A DNA stretch of 64,000 bases, from the NCBI RefSeq assembly GCF_900113045.1, contig NZ_FONY01000022.1:28539-92538 (forward strand), read 5' to 3'. The notes beneath the pieces are model-generated. The model saw only the letters and a program-made list of their open reading frames with translations, had not been told where the DNA came from and ran no database searches. The position numbers were made by a program, and so were the translations under genes. Shown here in pieces: positions 47,076-57,275 of the stretch; position 1 is the first letter of the stretch; every line of letters starts with the position of its first letter. The DNA is from Thermoflexibacter ruber. GTDB lineage: Bacteria; Bacteroidota; Bacteroidia; Cytophagales; Thermoflexibacteraceae.

Positions 47076-47247
47076 TTTTTTTACTGATTTGATTTGAAAG
47101 ACAAATTTATAAATTTAATGTTTTTGCATAGTAAATAAAACAAATAAATTCTACTTCTTATTTCTAATGAGTAAAACTTGTAAATAATTTTGTAGCTTTG
47201 AACTACTAAATTATAAAAAAAGACAACCATAGTTTATCCATAAAACC

Positions 47248-48432
47248 ATGCAATACACTGTAAACGAAAGAGGTTACTACGGTAAATTTGGAGGAGCATA
47301 CATTCCCGAGATGCTTTATCCTAATGTAGAAGAGTTAGAAAGTAACTACTTGAAAATCATTAACTCCCAAGATTTCCAGCATGAATTCCAGCAACTTCTA
47401 CGTGACTATGTAGGCAGACCTACGCCTCTCTACTTTGCTACTCGCCTCTCAGAAAAATATAAAACTAATGTTTACCTTAAAAGAGAAGACCTCAACCACA
47501 CAGGGGCGCACAAGATAAATAATACCATTGGTCAAATTCTCGTAGCCAAACGCTTAGGTAAGCAAAGAATCATTGCAGAAACGGGAGCAGGGCAGCATGG
47601 AGTAGCTACTGCAACTGTTTGTGCATTGATGGGTTTGCAGTGTATTGTCTATATGGGGAAAATAGACATAGAGAGGCAAAAGCCCAATGTGGAGAGAATG
47701 AAAATGTTAGGAGCGGAAGTTCGTCCTGCGCTTAGCGGTAGTCAAACCCTCAAAGACGCTACCAACGAAGCCATCAGAGACTGGATAAATAATCCTAATA
47801 ATACGCATTATATCATCGGTTCGGTGGTAGGGCCGCATCCTTATCCTGATATGGTAGCACGCTTTCAAGCCGTAATTAGCGAAGAGATAAAACAGCAACT
47901 CTTGTTTAAAATAGGCAGGGATTACCCTGATTATGTATTGGCTTGTGTAGGAGGAGGAAGCAATGCCGCAGGGGCTTTTTATCATTTCTTAGACAATCCT
48001 AATGTGAAACTTATTGGTTTGGAAGCAGGTGGGAAAGGAATAAACAGTGGACACTCTGCCGCTACTACTGTCTTAGGGAAAATAGGTATCTTGCATGGAA
48101 GCAAGTCCTTGCTGATGCAAACCGAAGACGGTCAAGTAGTAGAGCCGTATTCTATCTCTGCGGGTTTGGATTACCCTGGCATAGGACCTATTCATGCTCA
48201 TCTATTCGATACACAAAGAGCAGAGTTTCACCCTATTACAGACGAGGAGGCAATGCAAGCAGGGCTTTTGTGCAGTCGTTTGGAAGGAATCATTCCTGCT
48301 ATAGAAACTGCCCATGCGATTGCTTATTTAGAAAAATTACACGCTAAATCCAATGAAACAGTCGTCATAAATCTCTCAGGGAGAGGTGATAAAGATTTAC
48401 AAACCTATATTAAATGGTTTGGAGAAAAGTAA
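47248..48432 (+). CDS. trpB: Tryptophan synthase beta chain
   Basis: The 394-residue PLP enzyme joins indole and serine. It begins with the family segment [13 protein letters not shown], has the PLP lysine in [12 protein letters not shown], and the phosphate-binding loop [10 protein letters not shown]. Length and motifs are standard (TrpB1 type). No trpA follows, and the nearest trp gene is trpE 40 kb away. Upstream, TAATTTTG (47185-47192) and TAGCTTTG (47193-47200) are two adjacent -7-like elements. Confidence 0.95.
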   Translation: MQYTVNERGYYGKFGGAYIPEMLYPNVEELESNYLKIINSQDFQHEFQQLLRDYVGRPTPLYFATRLSEKYKTNVYLKREDLNHTGAHKINNTIGQILVAKRLGKQRIIAETGAGQHGVATATVCALMGLQCIVYMGKIDIERQKPNVERMKMLGAEVRPALSGSQTLKDATNEAIRDWINNPNNTHYIIGSVVGPHPYPDMVARFQAVISEEIKQQLLFKIGRDYPDYVLACVGGGSNAAGAFYHFLDNPNVKLIGLEAGGKGINSGHSAATTVLGKIGILHGSKSLLMQTEDGQVVEPYSISAGLDYPGIGPIHAHLFDTQRAEFHPITDEEAMQAGLLCSRLEGIIPAIETAHAIAYLEKLHAKSNETVVINLSGRGDKDLQTYIKWFGEK

Positions 48433-48457
48433 ATACAAACAGGAAAGAATTTGATAG

Positions 48458-51346
48458 TTAGTTTTTTAACTTGACTGAGATAGCAAGTAATAAGAAAAGC
48501 AGATAAATACCTATAAGCATTGCTGAGGAGTAAGACCACTCACTCATTCTTACCTCGTCTTCAGAAATGTCTAAGGACTTTTTAGCTTGGAGGACTTCCT
48601 CTTGCTTTTGCAAAAGTGCCTGTCTTTGAGCCTCATTTTCTAAGGAAATGAAGGACGTTACGGGAGTCATGACTTGTGCTTTGAAGCTATTTTTTACCAA
48701 AGGCAACCACTCTTGGTCGGTTCTCTCAGGGTGAAAAGTATGAGCAAACCACTGCCCTTGCAAGTAAAGCCCTGATTCCCAATCTTTTTGTGCTAAGGCT
48801 ACTTCTTCACTGCCTGGTGTAGCCTTTTCATTCCAAACTACGCTCGCTTGCTCACTGTCAGGTAGATAAAAAGTTTGCCCTTCTTCATTTTTCCATGCAA
48901 GAACTTCTATCGTTGGCTGAGGTGTGTAGCTTTCATTTATTTTTTCCAAATTACTCAAACTGTATGCAGTAACTTCATCTTGGGCATCAAGCAAGAAAAA
49001 TACTTGATTTTCAGGGTAAAAGACTTGATATTCTTTAAAGTTTTTTCCTAAAACTGCCTCTGATAAGCTGTCAGAAACTACGATGATTTGAGGAATTTGG
49101 GCTTGATTCCTGTTTTCAAACAAGATTTTTTCTATGGCTCGTTCCAAATAAAAACCTCCTTCAAAACTCCATTTTTCTTTATCATTTTGCCAATTTTCAC
49201 TCAAATCTACTGTTTTTATATAAGTATTTGTAAAAGAAATTTTTGCTTTATCTTTTGATAGTGAATGGTTTGCAAGAAACTGATTGATGCGTTTTTGATA
49301 CTCTGCCTGTTTCTTTTCTTTTTCCTTAGAACAATTTACTATAAAATGCGGGTAAGTGGCTCGCTTCACTTTGGGCAGTTGCTTTTTAAATGCTTTGGGT
49401 AAATAAATTGCTTGTTTACTTACACTTGCCAAAGGTTTATCAAATTTTGGTTGAGTAAGCGTATCTCCCAGAAATAGGTTCAGGCTATCTATTTGAAAGT
49501 GAATAGGCTCTTTGTGAATGAGTTGCAAACCTGTTTTTCTTACTTCCGAAGGTACAAAGGGAAAAACTCGCAAGGAAACTTGATTGCCTGAAGTATAGTG
49601 CAGTAGTCCAGGGTCGCGCCTTTCTGAGAGAATTTCATTATATACCCACATTGCAGTTTTCTTTTCTGCTAATAAACCATGCACTTTTTCCTCACCAATC
49701 CACAAGTAATAATCGCTAATCCAACAACCCTCAGGAAGATTAAGTAAAGTGCGGTATTCGCTTTGTCTGCTGAATGGTGTAGTCGCTGTATCTAAGTTAG
49801 TGATTTCTAAATCAATCCAGCTTGTCCAAAATTGCTTTTCCTTGTTAAAAGTTGAGTTTACGTTCACTTTGCTGATTTTCACACTGTCAGGGAAAGAGTT
49901 ATTTCCCCACCTACGCCAATCGTAATAGCCATAATCTTTGCTTTCTCCTACAAAAATATTAGACAATTTCTCAATTTTTTCAGTAGAAAGCGTTAGATTG
50001 TCCAAGACTAACCAGTTGTAATACAGGGACAAATAAGGCGACTGCCGATTTCTCCATCCCCAGTTAATTTTTTCTTTGTTTCTTTGTACCTCTTCTAATA
50101 CACTTTCTAAACGCATAGCATTGATTTTTTTACTTTCTCCTTCAAGCGAGGAGGCATACACGTAGTCCAATGCTTCATGCAAGGCTTTTTTGTCAGAGAG
50201 GTATAAAAAATGCACAGCGACAGGTAGCATAAGGAGCGCAACAACAAGTAAAACATTCACTACCACTCTGTTAAAATGTGCATACAAATACTGCATATCT
50301 GCCCAAAGTTGTTGAATTTGGATAAAAGTAAGAATCAGCGGCACGAGGGTAAGCGACCCAATGACAGTGAGCAGTAATGCCATAGCAATTGGCAAGACGG
50401 GTAGGAAAACTAAGAAAAAGTAAAATATATAAGTAAAAGTAAAACTGCGGAAAGCAAACAAAATCAGGCGATAAGTAGGCTTTGGTAAAGGAGGCAAGCA
50501 TAAAAAAACACCATTTAAAGCAGCAATGAGATAAAAAAAGTAATGCTCAAAATTTCCAAAGAAATTGTCTAAGGCTTGGTTCAAAGCCAAACCTGAAAGA
50601 GGAGCAATTACGCCTACTGCTATTTTTACAAGAAAATCATTGCTTTCTAAGAAATGGACAAGATTAAATTTTTTCTTTTGTATTTCTGTGTCTTGGCTGG
50701 CTTGTTTAGAGTTTTGGAGTTGGAGCATGACAAAGATATAAATTGCCTTGCAAAGGGAAAACAAGAAAAATACCGCCACCGATACAGAAAAAAGCACAAG
50801 GGCATGGTCTATAATTTTATGATATTCAAAACTCCTATTGATAAGCGGAACGGCAAGCACGATGAAAAAATACCAAGCAAAAGGCACAAGGAGAGCAAAT
50901 GCTAAGTTTTTCCAAGCAGAAGTAAATGAAAAAGAAGGAGTAAGCCGTACTATCACTACCATCAAGGCATGAAAAAGCAAAGGCATCAAAAAAGTCCCTA
51001 CATACTCCCACATACTATTGGGTAGCATCCATCTCGGGACATTAGGAGGGATAAGTAAACGCTCATTTTCTGCGTATTGCAAGAAGAAAATCGTATAAGC
51101 AAATAGTACAAAAATTGCATACCAAAGCTGAATTTCTTGTTTTTTAAGCAAAAGAAAAACAGCATAGCCCCAGTTTAGTACCCAAAGCAAAGCCAAGATA
51201 ATAGCCATGTCCAGCCACGCCTTTGTGTTCTCCTCTGCTAACAGAGTACCGATGATTTGGTAGATGCCCACATACATTCCAAAAAGAATAGCCAAAGGAA
51301 GCGTATTGACTAAGAGCAGCCAGCGCGCTTGGAGAATGGTTCGCAT
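48458..51346 (-). CDS. Polytopic VIT-domain protein, exosortase-N (MSEP-CTERM-like) substrate candidate
   Basis: The 962-residue protein starts with about ten transmembrane helices (1-380), then a soluble region with a VIT-type domain (about 460-620, with FSRQSEYRTLLNLPEGCWISD and ERRDPGLLHYTSG), followed by a vWA-like part (FYLERAIEKILFENR, IIVVSDSL). The C-terminus reads SEDEVRMSEWSYSSAM followed by one helix and a short basic tail SVKLKN. This resembles the MSEP-CTERM sorting signal of the rare XrtN system, whose single target is a VIT-type protein of over 900 residues. Here the motif is MSEW. The sortase gene must lie outside the window. Confidence 0.75.
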   Translation of the reverse strand: MRTILQARWLLLVNTLPLAILFGMYVGIYQIIGTLLAEENTKAWLDMAIILALLWVLNWGYAVFLLLKKQEIQLWYAIFVLFAYTIFFLQYAENERLLIPPNVPRWMLPNSMWEYVGTFLMPLLFHALMVVIVRLTPSFSFTSAWKNLAFALLVPFAWYFFIVLAVPLINRSFEYHKIIDHALVLFSVSVAVFFLFSLCKAIYIFVMLQLQNSKQASQDTEIQKKKFNLVHFLESNDFLVKIAVGVIAPLSGLALNQALDNFFGNFEHYFFYLIAALNGVFLCLPPLPKPTYRLILFAFRSFTFTYIFYFFLVFLPVLPIAMALLLTVIGSLTLVPLILTFIQIQQLWADMQYLYAHFNRVVVNVLLVVALLMLPVAVHFLYLSDKKALHEALDYVYASSLEGESKKINAMRLESVLEEVQRNKEKINWGWRNRQSPYLSLYYNWLVLDNLTLSTEKIEKLSNIFVGESKDYGYYDWRRWGNNSFPDSVKISKVNVNSTFNKEKQFWTSWIDLEITNLDTATTPFSRQSEYRTLLNLPEGCWISDYYLWIGEEKVHGLLAEKKTAMWVYNEILSERRDPGLLHYTSGNQVSLRVFPFVPSEVRKTGLQLIHKEPIHFQIDSLNLFLGDTLTQPKFDKPLASVSKQAIYLPKAFKKQLPKVKRATYPHFIVNCSKEKEKKQAEYQKRINQFLANHSLSKDKAKISFTNTYIKTVDLSENWQNDKEKWSFEGGFYLERAIEKILFENRNQAQIPQIIVVSDSLSEAVLGKNFKEYQVFYPENQVFFLLDAQDEVTAYSLSNLEKINESYTPQPTIEVLAWKNEEGQTFYLPDSEQASVVWNEKATPGSEEVALAQKDWESGLYLQGQWFAHTFHPERTDQEWLPLVKNSFKAQVMTPVTSFISLENEAQRQALLQKQEEVLQAKKSLDISEDEVRMSEWSYSSAMLIGIYLLFLLLAISVKLKN

Positions 51347-51391
51347 AATTTTCTACTATAAATAAAAAATTTCTTTTATAAGCCACTTATA

Positions 51392-54300
51392 CTAAAAATC
51401 ATACCCTAAGGTAAAGTAGAAAGTTGGTGGTAAGATGACTTTGTCTTCTATGCCCCAGCCTACATCAAACTTTGCATAATATCCTAAAAGCAAAGTACGT
51501 ACTCCCAGACCATAGCCAATCAAAAATGGGTTTTTAAAGTTGGATACTTTCGCAGTAAAAGGAGGAACGCTAATAATATTGGTATTCAACGCATTTTCCC
51601 TGTTAAAAGGGCTAATGCCTGTCCACGCCGCTCCTACATCAGTAAAAGCAACAAATTGGAGATTGCGCAAGAAATTAGATGTAACAGAACTTTTATAAAA
51701 ATATTTCAAAAAAGGCATACGCAACTCTGCATTAAAGAGTACGTAATTATTCCCCGAAAGTTTGTTCCAATTAAAGCCTCTCATGCTACCAATATATTGG
51801 GTAAAAAGCAGGTCTGTCAAGTCCTTGCCAGGTTCATTAGGGTCAACAAAAAGTGGATTATTGGAATTTACCGGCTCAGCTTGGCTAAATAACCAGTTAT
51901 TCATGCCCCCCAAGCGATAGGTTTTAGGCGAGCTACCTCCAAACTGCCCGTAGGTGGCTCTGGCGGCAAAGACAAATGCCTTGCCAATAGGTCTATAAAA
52001 ACGTCCTTCAAAAGACAAGTTGTTAAAACTTTTTCCGCGCTCGCTGAGTCCAAAAAAGTTTTCATAGCGGGCTTGGAATCTTGCTCCACTCATTACATTT
52101 AAACCTGTGGACACGCTATTGTCATAGACAAATTCTATGTTAAAACCTGCATAGTTTACATTTCTGTCTGGTATTCTTAGCACGGAAGGAATTTGGTCGC
52201 TGGTAACGGAAAAGTCTGTATTAGCTACAAAAACGCCTCCTGTAAAGCGAGTAGTGATATTTAGCGGATAGGAAGTAGAGGCTTGTACTTTATTTAATAC
52301 GTATTTCTGAGTAAAATAAGAAGGAATAAAACTTAAAGTCTGTCTATCATATCGCAATCGGTAGTCCAATCGCTTTTTCAGGTATTCATATTCTACAAAA
52401 TAATTCCCACTTCGCAAGCTGGTCAGCGCAAAGATACCTGCGTTAAACTTGTGATTTTCAAGTACATCAGTCATACTTCCCTGCAAGACGAACCCTGGAC
52501 CTCTTAGAGGGTCTATCACAATGGCAAAAATAGTATTATCAACCCCAAACTTACTTTCATAAGGAAACGCCCCGTCAATTTTAATACTTTCTAAATCCTT
52601 ATTGTCATCGTCAGGTGTGGAAGGGCGATAATTCTTCAGTAATTTTTTCCTTTTAGGCTTGTCGCTAAAAGTATCAAATTTATAATCATCGGTATTGATA
52701 TTAACATCTTGTTTAATAGAGTCTTGTGTAGATATTTCCTTGCCATCTTCTTTCTCATCTTCCTCCTCGTCGTCTTTGGTATCAGTGCTTGGAGCATTTT
52801 GCTGATTTTTACTTCTCATGGCATTGAGCCTCCTTACGTCTATTACTTGCTGACGCATGGTCTTGTTTGTAAAAGTCGATACAGAAATATCAAAATCATT
52901 GAGCAAATAAAGATGTTGTATGCCATCTTTTAATAGGTTCACAATCAAATTCTTACCTTTGTAGTCAAAAGCTAATACACTTTGGCTAAAATTAGTAATT
53001 TGCGTGCTAATGCCTTCTTTCAAATCATAACGATAGAGATGAAAGATACCTCTCTGGTCGCTGTTGAATAGAATAGTGTTCTCATTTACCGCAATCGGTT
53101 GAATATCTGTACTTAATGTATTAGAAATTCTTTTCAGCTGCTTAGTATTTTTAGGGTCATAAATAAAAATATTAAATCGTTCTGTAATGGTATTGAGTTT
53201 GTGTTTGACATTAGAAAGCGTATCGTTTACACGATTAGAACTAAATACGATAGAACGAGATTTCCTCAAATAAGAGGGATTCAAGTCATCAAAAATATCT
53301 TTGGTAATATTAGTAAGTCTTTTACTTTCAATATCATAGGTATAAATATCACTCTGACCATCTTTGCTTGCGCTTAGTACTATCTGCCCCCCGTCATCGG
53401 AAATATCCATGTCTTCTACATGAGTAAAGTAGTTGAAATAAACGGTATTTACTTTTTTGGTTTTTACATCAAAAAATAGCAAATTAGTTTCCTTTCCCTC
53501 TTGCTCATCTACTACTACCAACGTATTGTTGTTTTGCCATGCCAATACTGGAATATCATAGTCAATTCGCTGATTAATAATCTGATAGCCTCCTTTTTCT
53601 AAGATAACTTCTTTGTTAGTGGACAAATCTCTGACCTTGACTTTGTATCTACCTTTTTCATTTTCGGAAAATGCTAACAAATTGCCATTTGGGCTAAAAG
53701 CTACTTTATTATACACAAAATCTTTTTCATTCAATTTTAATTTAGAACTTTCGTCAGGAAATTTATGCGAATCTACTATTGTCTTGCCCTGTTCGTAGTA
53801 AAAGTTTTTCCATTGGGTAAGGAAACGAGGGAAAGACACGCCTAAGGTATTTTGGATACTGCTTTCCTCATTTCTCACTATTCGTGTCAGATTCAAGATA
53901 TTAGCTACATTGGGCTTTCCGTATTTTTCTACTATATAGTTCCAGATAGACTGCCCCACTATCTTAGCTTCCTCGCCTTCCATATTCTCCAAACGTTTCA
54001 TTTTGCGGTTCAGTAGAGCATCGTGCATGTAGTTATCAAGCACTACGTTCCAGCCCTTTGCAATGTACTCTGCCGCTCCACCTATGAACCATTCAGGTAG
54101 GCTAAGCAAGTAGCTACTTTGCAACATGTCCCTCAGATTGCCCCCGTACATCATTTCATAAATGAGCATCTCAGCGATGCTGCGGCGTAGTTCTTCTTTG
54201 TAGCTGATTTTGGTTCCTGTAAAAGCAATCTCAATTTGAGATTTGGTAAAATTGGTCTGTCCCCCGTAGCTGAAGTTTTGGCGATTTATTCCTATGTTGC

Positions 54301-54598
54301 TTTGTTGGAGGTCAGTTATGGAGTTATAGACAAAAATTTTAATTTTAGAATACGGAGCAAAGCCTACAAAATCAGTAATTTTCAAAAAATCATCTTCGGC
54401 AAATTGGGCAGTAAGACGAGCTGTTTTTTCACCATCTTTGTAGAAAAAAACCTCAAAATTTGGGCTTGAAATATACTGCCACTCAAAATCTTTGTATTGT
54501 ACCCGATTTTTACCAAAAGTAAACTGTGTAAATTGGCTGTATGCTGTCTGTTGGGATAAGATAAAAAAAATGGATAGTATAATAATGTGCTTTACCAT
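51392..54598 (-). CDS. Peptidase-MA-like/propeller/outer-membrane barrel fusion
   Basis: The 1068-residue exported protein (signal peptide 1-21, ending TAYSQ) combines three parts. First is a peptidase-MA-like domain (about 22-290, with LPEWFIGGAAEY at 167-178). Second is a WD40/TolB-like beta-propeller (about 285-600, with repeated KVRDLSTNKEV and IYTYDIESKRL segments). Third, after an acidic linker (about 605-670), is a BamA/surface-antigen-like outer-membrane barrel (about 690-1068) ending in FYFTLGYDF with a terminal Phe. The zinc motif HExxH is missing: the site reads AEMLI. Probable roles are in outer-membrane biogenesis or secretion. The acidic linker carries poly-Asp/Glu. Confidence 0.85.
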   Translation of the reverse strand: MVKHIIILSIFFILSQQTAYSQFTQFTFGKNRVQYKDFEWQYISSPNFEVFFYKDGEKTARLTAQFAEDDFLKITDFVGFAPYSKIKIFVYNSITDLQQSNIGINRQNFSYGGQTNFTKSQIEIAFTGTKISYKEELRRSIAEMLIYEMMYGGNLRDMLQSSYLLSLPEWFIGGAAEYIAKGWNVVLDNYMHDALLNRKMKRLENMEGEEAKIVGQSIWNYIVEKYGKPNVANILNLTRIVRNEESSIQNTLGVSFPRFLTQWKNFYYEQGKTIVDSHKFPDESSKLKLNEKDFVYNKVAFSPNGNLLAFSENEKGRYKVKVRDLSTNKEVILEKGGYQIINQRIDYDIPVLAWQNNNTLVVVDEQEGKETNLLFFDVKTKKVNTVYFNYFTHVEDMDISDDGGQIVLSASKDGQSDIYTYDIESKRLTNITKDIFDDLNPSYLRKSRSIVFSSNRVNDTLSNVKHKLNTITERFNIFIYDPKNTKQLKRISNTLSTDIQPIAVNENTILFNSDQRGIFHLYRYDLKEGISTQITNFSQSVLAFDYKGKNLIVNLLKDGIQHLYLLNDFDISVSTFTNKTMRQQVIDVRRLNAMRSKNQQNAPSTDTKDDEEEDEKEDGKEISTQDSIKQDVNINTDDYKFDTFSDKPKRKKLLKNYRPSTPDDDNKDLESIKIDGAFPYESKFGVDNTIFAIVIDPLRGPGFVLQGSMTDVLENHKFNAGIFALTSLRSGNYFVEYEYLKKRLDYRLRYDRQTLSFIPSYFTQKYVLNKVQASTSYPLNITTRFTGGVFVANTDFSVTSDQIPSVLRIPDRNVNYAGFNIEFVYDNSVSTGLNVMSGARFQARYENFFGLSERGKSFNNLSFEGRFYRPIGKAFVFAARATYGQFGGSSPKTYRLGGMNNWLFSQAEPVNSNNPLFVDPNEPGKDLTDLLFTQYIGSMRGFNWNKLSGNNYVLFNAELRMPFLKYFYKSSVTSNFLRNLQFVAFTDVGAAWTGISPFNRENALNTNIISVPPFTAKVSNFKNPFLIGYGLGVRTLLLGYYAKFDVGWGIEDKVILPPTFYFTLGYDF

Positions 54599-55062
54599 GT
54601 TTGAAAATATATTTAATCTTTGCTCGTAAATCTGACATTGTAAGAGAAGGATACGACTGTAAATATATCAAAAAAACTTAGAAGTCTATATCCATAAATT
54701 AAGAACTTATAGGCTAAGTTTTTGTTTTAGATTGTCATTTCGCTTATATTCAAATTTAAAAAAGATTACGCATTATCCTATTTTCTCGCTTCAAAATTTA
54801 TGTTTTTTAACAAAAGTTTCAAATAAGAAAGGATTAGACTGTGAATTTATTTGATTTTTAGATTTTTTTGACTTTGGTTTTTTGTAAAATCATTATCAGC
54901 GATATAAATTTCTATTAACTTTGTTGTACTTAGCCAATAATGCCTTTTGAATTGTACTCCAAGATAAAGTACTTTTCAGATGTAAAAATTTAGCATAAAT
55001 CAAAAGCAAAATAAATAACTCAAAATTTAACTAAAACAACGAACCATCAATTACAAAAAATT
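54599..55062. other. AT-rich divergent intergenic region
   Basis: The 464-bp gap separates the outer-membrane fusion from the response-regulator gene. A TAACTTTG -7-like element is found at 54916-54923 on the plus strand without a good TTG partner. No gene, repeat or RNA element is seen. Confidence 0.5.
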
Positions 55063-56220
55063 ATGCCCAAAGTATTAATCATAGACGATGAGAAAGCAAT
55101 CCGTTATAGCTTGCGAGAAATCCTTGAATACGAAAAGTATGAGGTGGAGGAGGCAAAAGATGGAGAAGAAGGACTTGAGAAACTCAAGCAGAACGATTAC
55201 GACATCGTGCTTTGCGATATTAAAATGCCTAAAATGGACGGCATTGAGGTCTTAGAAAAAGCAATGGAACTTGGCAAAGAAGTGCAGTTTATCATGATTT
55301 CGGCACACGGGAATATAGAAACTGCCGTAGAAGCTACTAAAAAAGGTGCGTTTGACTTTATCCAAAAACCACCTGACCTAAACCGTTTGCTGGTTACTAT
55401 GCGAAATGCACTTGATAAGTCTTCTTTGGTAGCGGAAACTAAGGTATTAAGGAAAAAGGTAAGCCGTACTTTTGATATTGTGGGAGAATCAGCGGCTATT
55501 CAGCAGGTCAAGGAAACTATAGACAAGGTAGCCCCTACAGAAGCGAGAGTAATGATTATGGGACCGAATGGCTCAGGCAAAGAGCTCGTAGCCAAGTGGT
55601 TGCACGCCAAGAGCAACCGCAATCAAGCCCCCTTAGTCGAGGTAAACTGTGCCGCCATCCCTTCTGAACTCATTGAAAGTGAGCTTTTCGGACATGAAAA
55701 AGGCTCTTTTACCTCAGCCGTAAAGCAAAGAATAGGCAAGTTTGAGTTGGCAAACAATGGCACGCTATTTTTAGACGAAATCGGCGATATGAGCCTCTCT
55801 GCCCAAGCTAAGGTGTTGCGCGCTTTGCAAGAGCATAAAATCGCCAGAGTAGGAGGGGACAAGGAAATAAAAATCAACGTCAGAGTAATAGCGGCAACTA
55901 ATAAAAATATTCCAGAGGAAATCAAACAAGGGAGATTCAGGGAAGATTTGTATCACCGCTTGAGTGTGATTGTAATTAGAGTTCCCTCCCTCAATGAAAG
56001 GAAAGAGGATATTCCTCTCTTGGTAGATAAATTTTTAGAAGATATTGCAGAAGAATACGGCGAAGCAAAAAAAACAATTTCAGCGGAGGCATTGGAAAAA
56101 CTCAAAGAGATAGACTGGACAGGCAATATTCGCCAACTCCGTAATGTGGTTGAGCGTTTGATAATTATGAGTGGTACTGACATTACAGAACAAGACGTAT
56201 TGAAGTATGCGATGCACTAA
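55063..56220 (+). CDS. Sigma-54-type response regulator lacking the HTH domain
   Basis: The 385-residue protein has a receiver domain (1-120, phospho-acceptor Asp52) and a sigma-54-activator AAA+ domain (140-370) with Walker A GPNGSGKE (167-174), Walker B LFLDEIGD (235-242), the arginine-finger RFREDLYHRL (291-300) and the sensor-II GNIRQLRN. The sigma-54 contact loop GAFTGA reads GSFTSA (214-219). The chain ends at KYAMH without the C-terminal Fis-type HTH normally needed to bind an enhancer. No partner kinase is adjacent. The protein may act without DNA binding, or through a partner. Confidence 0.88.
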   Translation: MPKVLIIDDEKAIRYSLREILEYEKYEVEEAKDGEEGLEKLKQNDYDIVLCDIKMPKMDGIEVLEKAMELGKEVQFIMISAHGNIETAVEATKKGAFDFIQKPPDLNRLLVTMRNALDKSSLVAETKVLRKKVSRTFDIVGESAAIQQVKETIDKVAPTEARVMIMGPNGSGKELVAKWLHAKSNRNQAPLVEVNCAAIPSELIESELFGHEKGSFTSAVKQRIGKFELANNGTLFLDEIGDMSLSAQAKVLRALQEHKIARVGGDKEIKINVRVIAATNKNIPEEIKQGRFREDLYHRLSVIVIRVPSLNERKEDIPLLVDKFLEDIAEEYGEAKKTISAEALEKLKEIDWTGNIRQLRNVVERLIIMSGTDITEQDVLKYAMH

Positions 56221-56349
56221 TAATTTTATCATCTAATGCTTTTCGTATTAAATAATCTCTATTTTTGCACCCGCAAATACTTTTGAAAGATTTTACAGAA
56301 AATCTGACTTTAAACTAAAAAAATAAAACCAAATTCTTTTTTAAAACAA

Positions 56350-57192
56350 ATGGCAGATATTCAACAACTAAAAAAGGTCTGTTCCCAAATACGTAGGGAC
56401 ATTGTCCGTATGGTGCATGGAGCAAAATCAGGACACCCGGGTGGCTCTTTGGGCTGTACGGAGTACTTTGTAGCTCTTTACGGCGAACTGATGACTTACA
56501 ACACTAAATTTGATATGAATGGCAGAGGGGAGGACTTATTTTTCCTGTCCAATGGTCATATTTCTCCTGTGTGGTACAGTACCTTAGCCCGATTTGGTTT
56601 TTTCTCCGTATCTGAATTGGCTACATTTAGGAAATTAAATTCACGATTGCAGGGACACCCTGCTACTGCTGAGCATTTGGACGGGGTTCGCATAGCCTCT
56701 GGTTCTTTGGGGCAGGGACTTTCGGTAGCTATAGGTGCCGCACAAGTCAAAAAACTTAACGGGGACGATAGGTTTGTTTACGTACTTATGGGGGACGGGG
56801 AGCAGCAAGAAGGGCAGGTGTGGGAGGCGGCTATGTATGCAGCACACCACAAAGTAGATAACTTGATTGCGACTGTAGATGTCAATGGACAGCAAATTGA
56901 TGGGGCTGTAGCTAATATCATGTCTTTGGGGGACTTAGGTGCTAAGTATCGTGCTTTTGGTTGGGAAGTGATAGAAAGTAATGGAAATGACTTAGAAGAA
57001 CTGATTTCTGCACTTCGCAAGGCACAGTCTTTAGCCAAAAAAGGAAAACCTGTAATGAATTTGATGAAAACCAACATGGGACACGGGGTAGATTTTATGA
57101 TGGGTTCGCATCACTGGCATGGAATTGCTCCTAACGATAAAGAATTAGAACAGGCTTTGGCGCAGTTAGAAGAAACTATAGGAGATTATTAG
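56350..57192 (+). CDS. Transketolase, N-terminal subunit
   Basis: The 280-residue protein is the thiamine-diphosphate-binding half of transketolase. It has the GHPGGSLGCTEYF start, HLDGVRIASGSLGQGLS and the ThDP/Mg motif GDGEQQEGQVWEAAMYAAHH...TVDVNGQ. Split transketolases need a second chain with the pyrimidine-binding domain, but none follows: the next gene is on the opposite strand. The partner must be encoded elsewhere. A -7-like TATTTTTG (56260-56267) lies upstream, and a terminator follows. Confidence 0.9.
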   Translation: MADIQQLKKVCSQIRRDIVRMVHGAKSGHPGGSLGCTEYFVALYGELMTYNTKFDMNGRGEDLFFLSNGHISPVWYSTLARFGFFSVSELATFRKLNSRLQGHPATAEHLDGVRIASGSLGQGLSVAIGAAQVKKLNGDDRFVYVLMGDGEQQEGQVWEAAMYAAHHKVDNLIATVDVNGQQIDGAVANIMSLGDLGAKYRAFGWEVIESNGNDLEELISALRKAQSLAKKGKPVMNLMKTNMGHGVDFMMGSHHWHGIAPNDKELEQALAQLEETIGDY

Positions 57193-57206
57193 TTCCTGTA
57201 AAATTA

Positions 57207-57245
57207 AAAATCCTACAAGATTGAAGTAGTCTTGCAGGATTTTTT
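57207..57245 (+). terminator. Rho-independent terminator after transketolase subunit
   Basis: AAATCCTACAAGA pairs with TCTTGCAGGATTT (one A-C mismatch) around a 9-base loop and is followed by a T-run. It begins 15 bases after the stop codon. Confidence 0.8.
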
Positions 57246-57275
57246 ACTTATTAGATAAATATATTTAAGTTTTAT

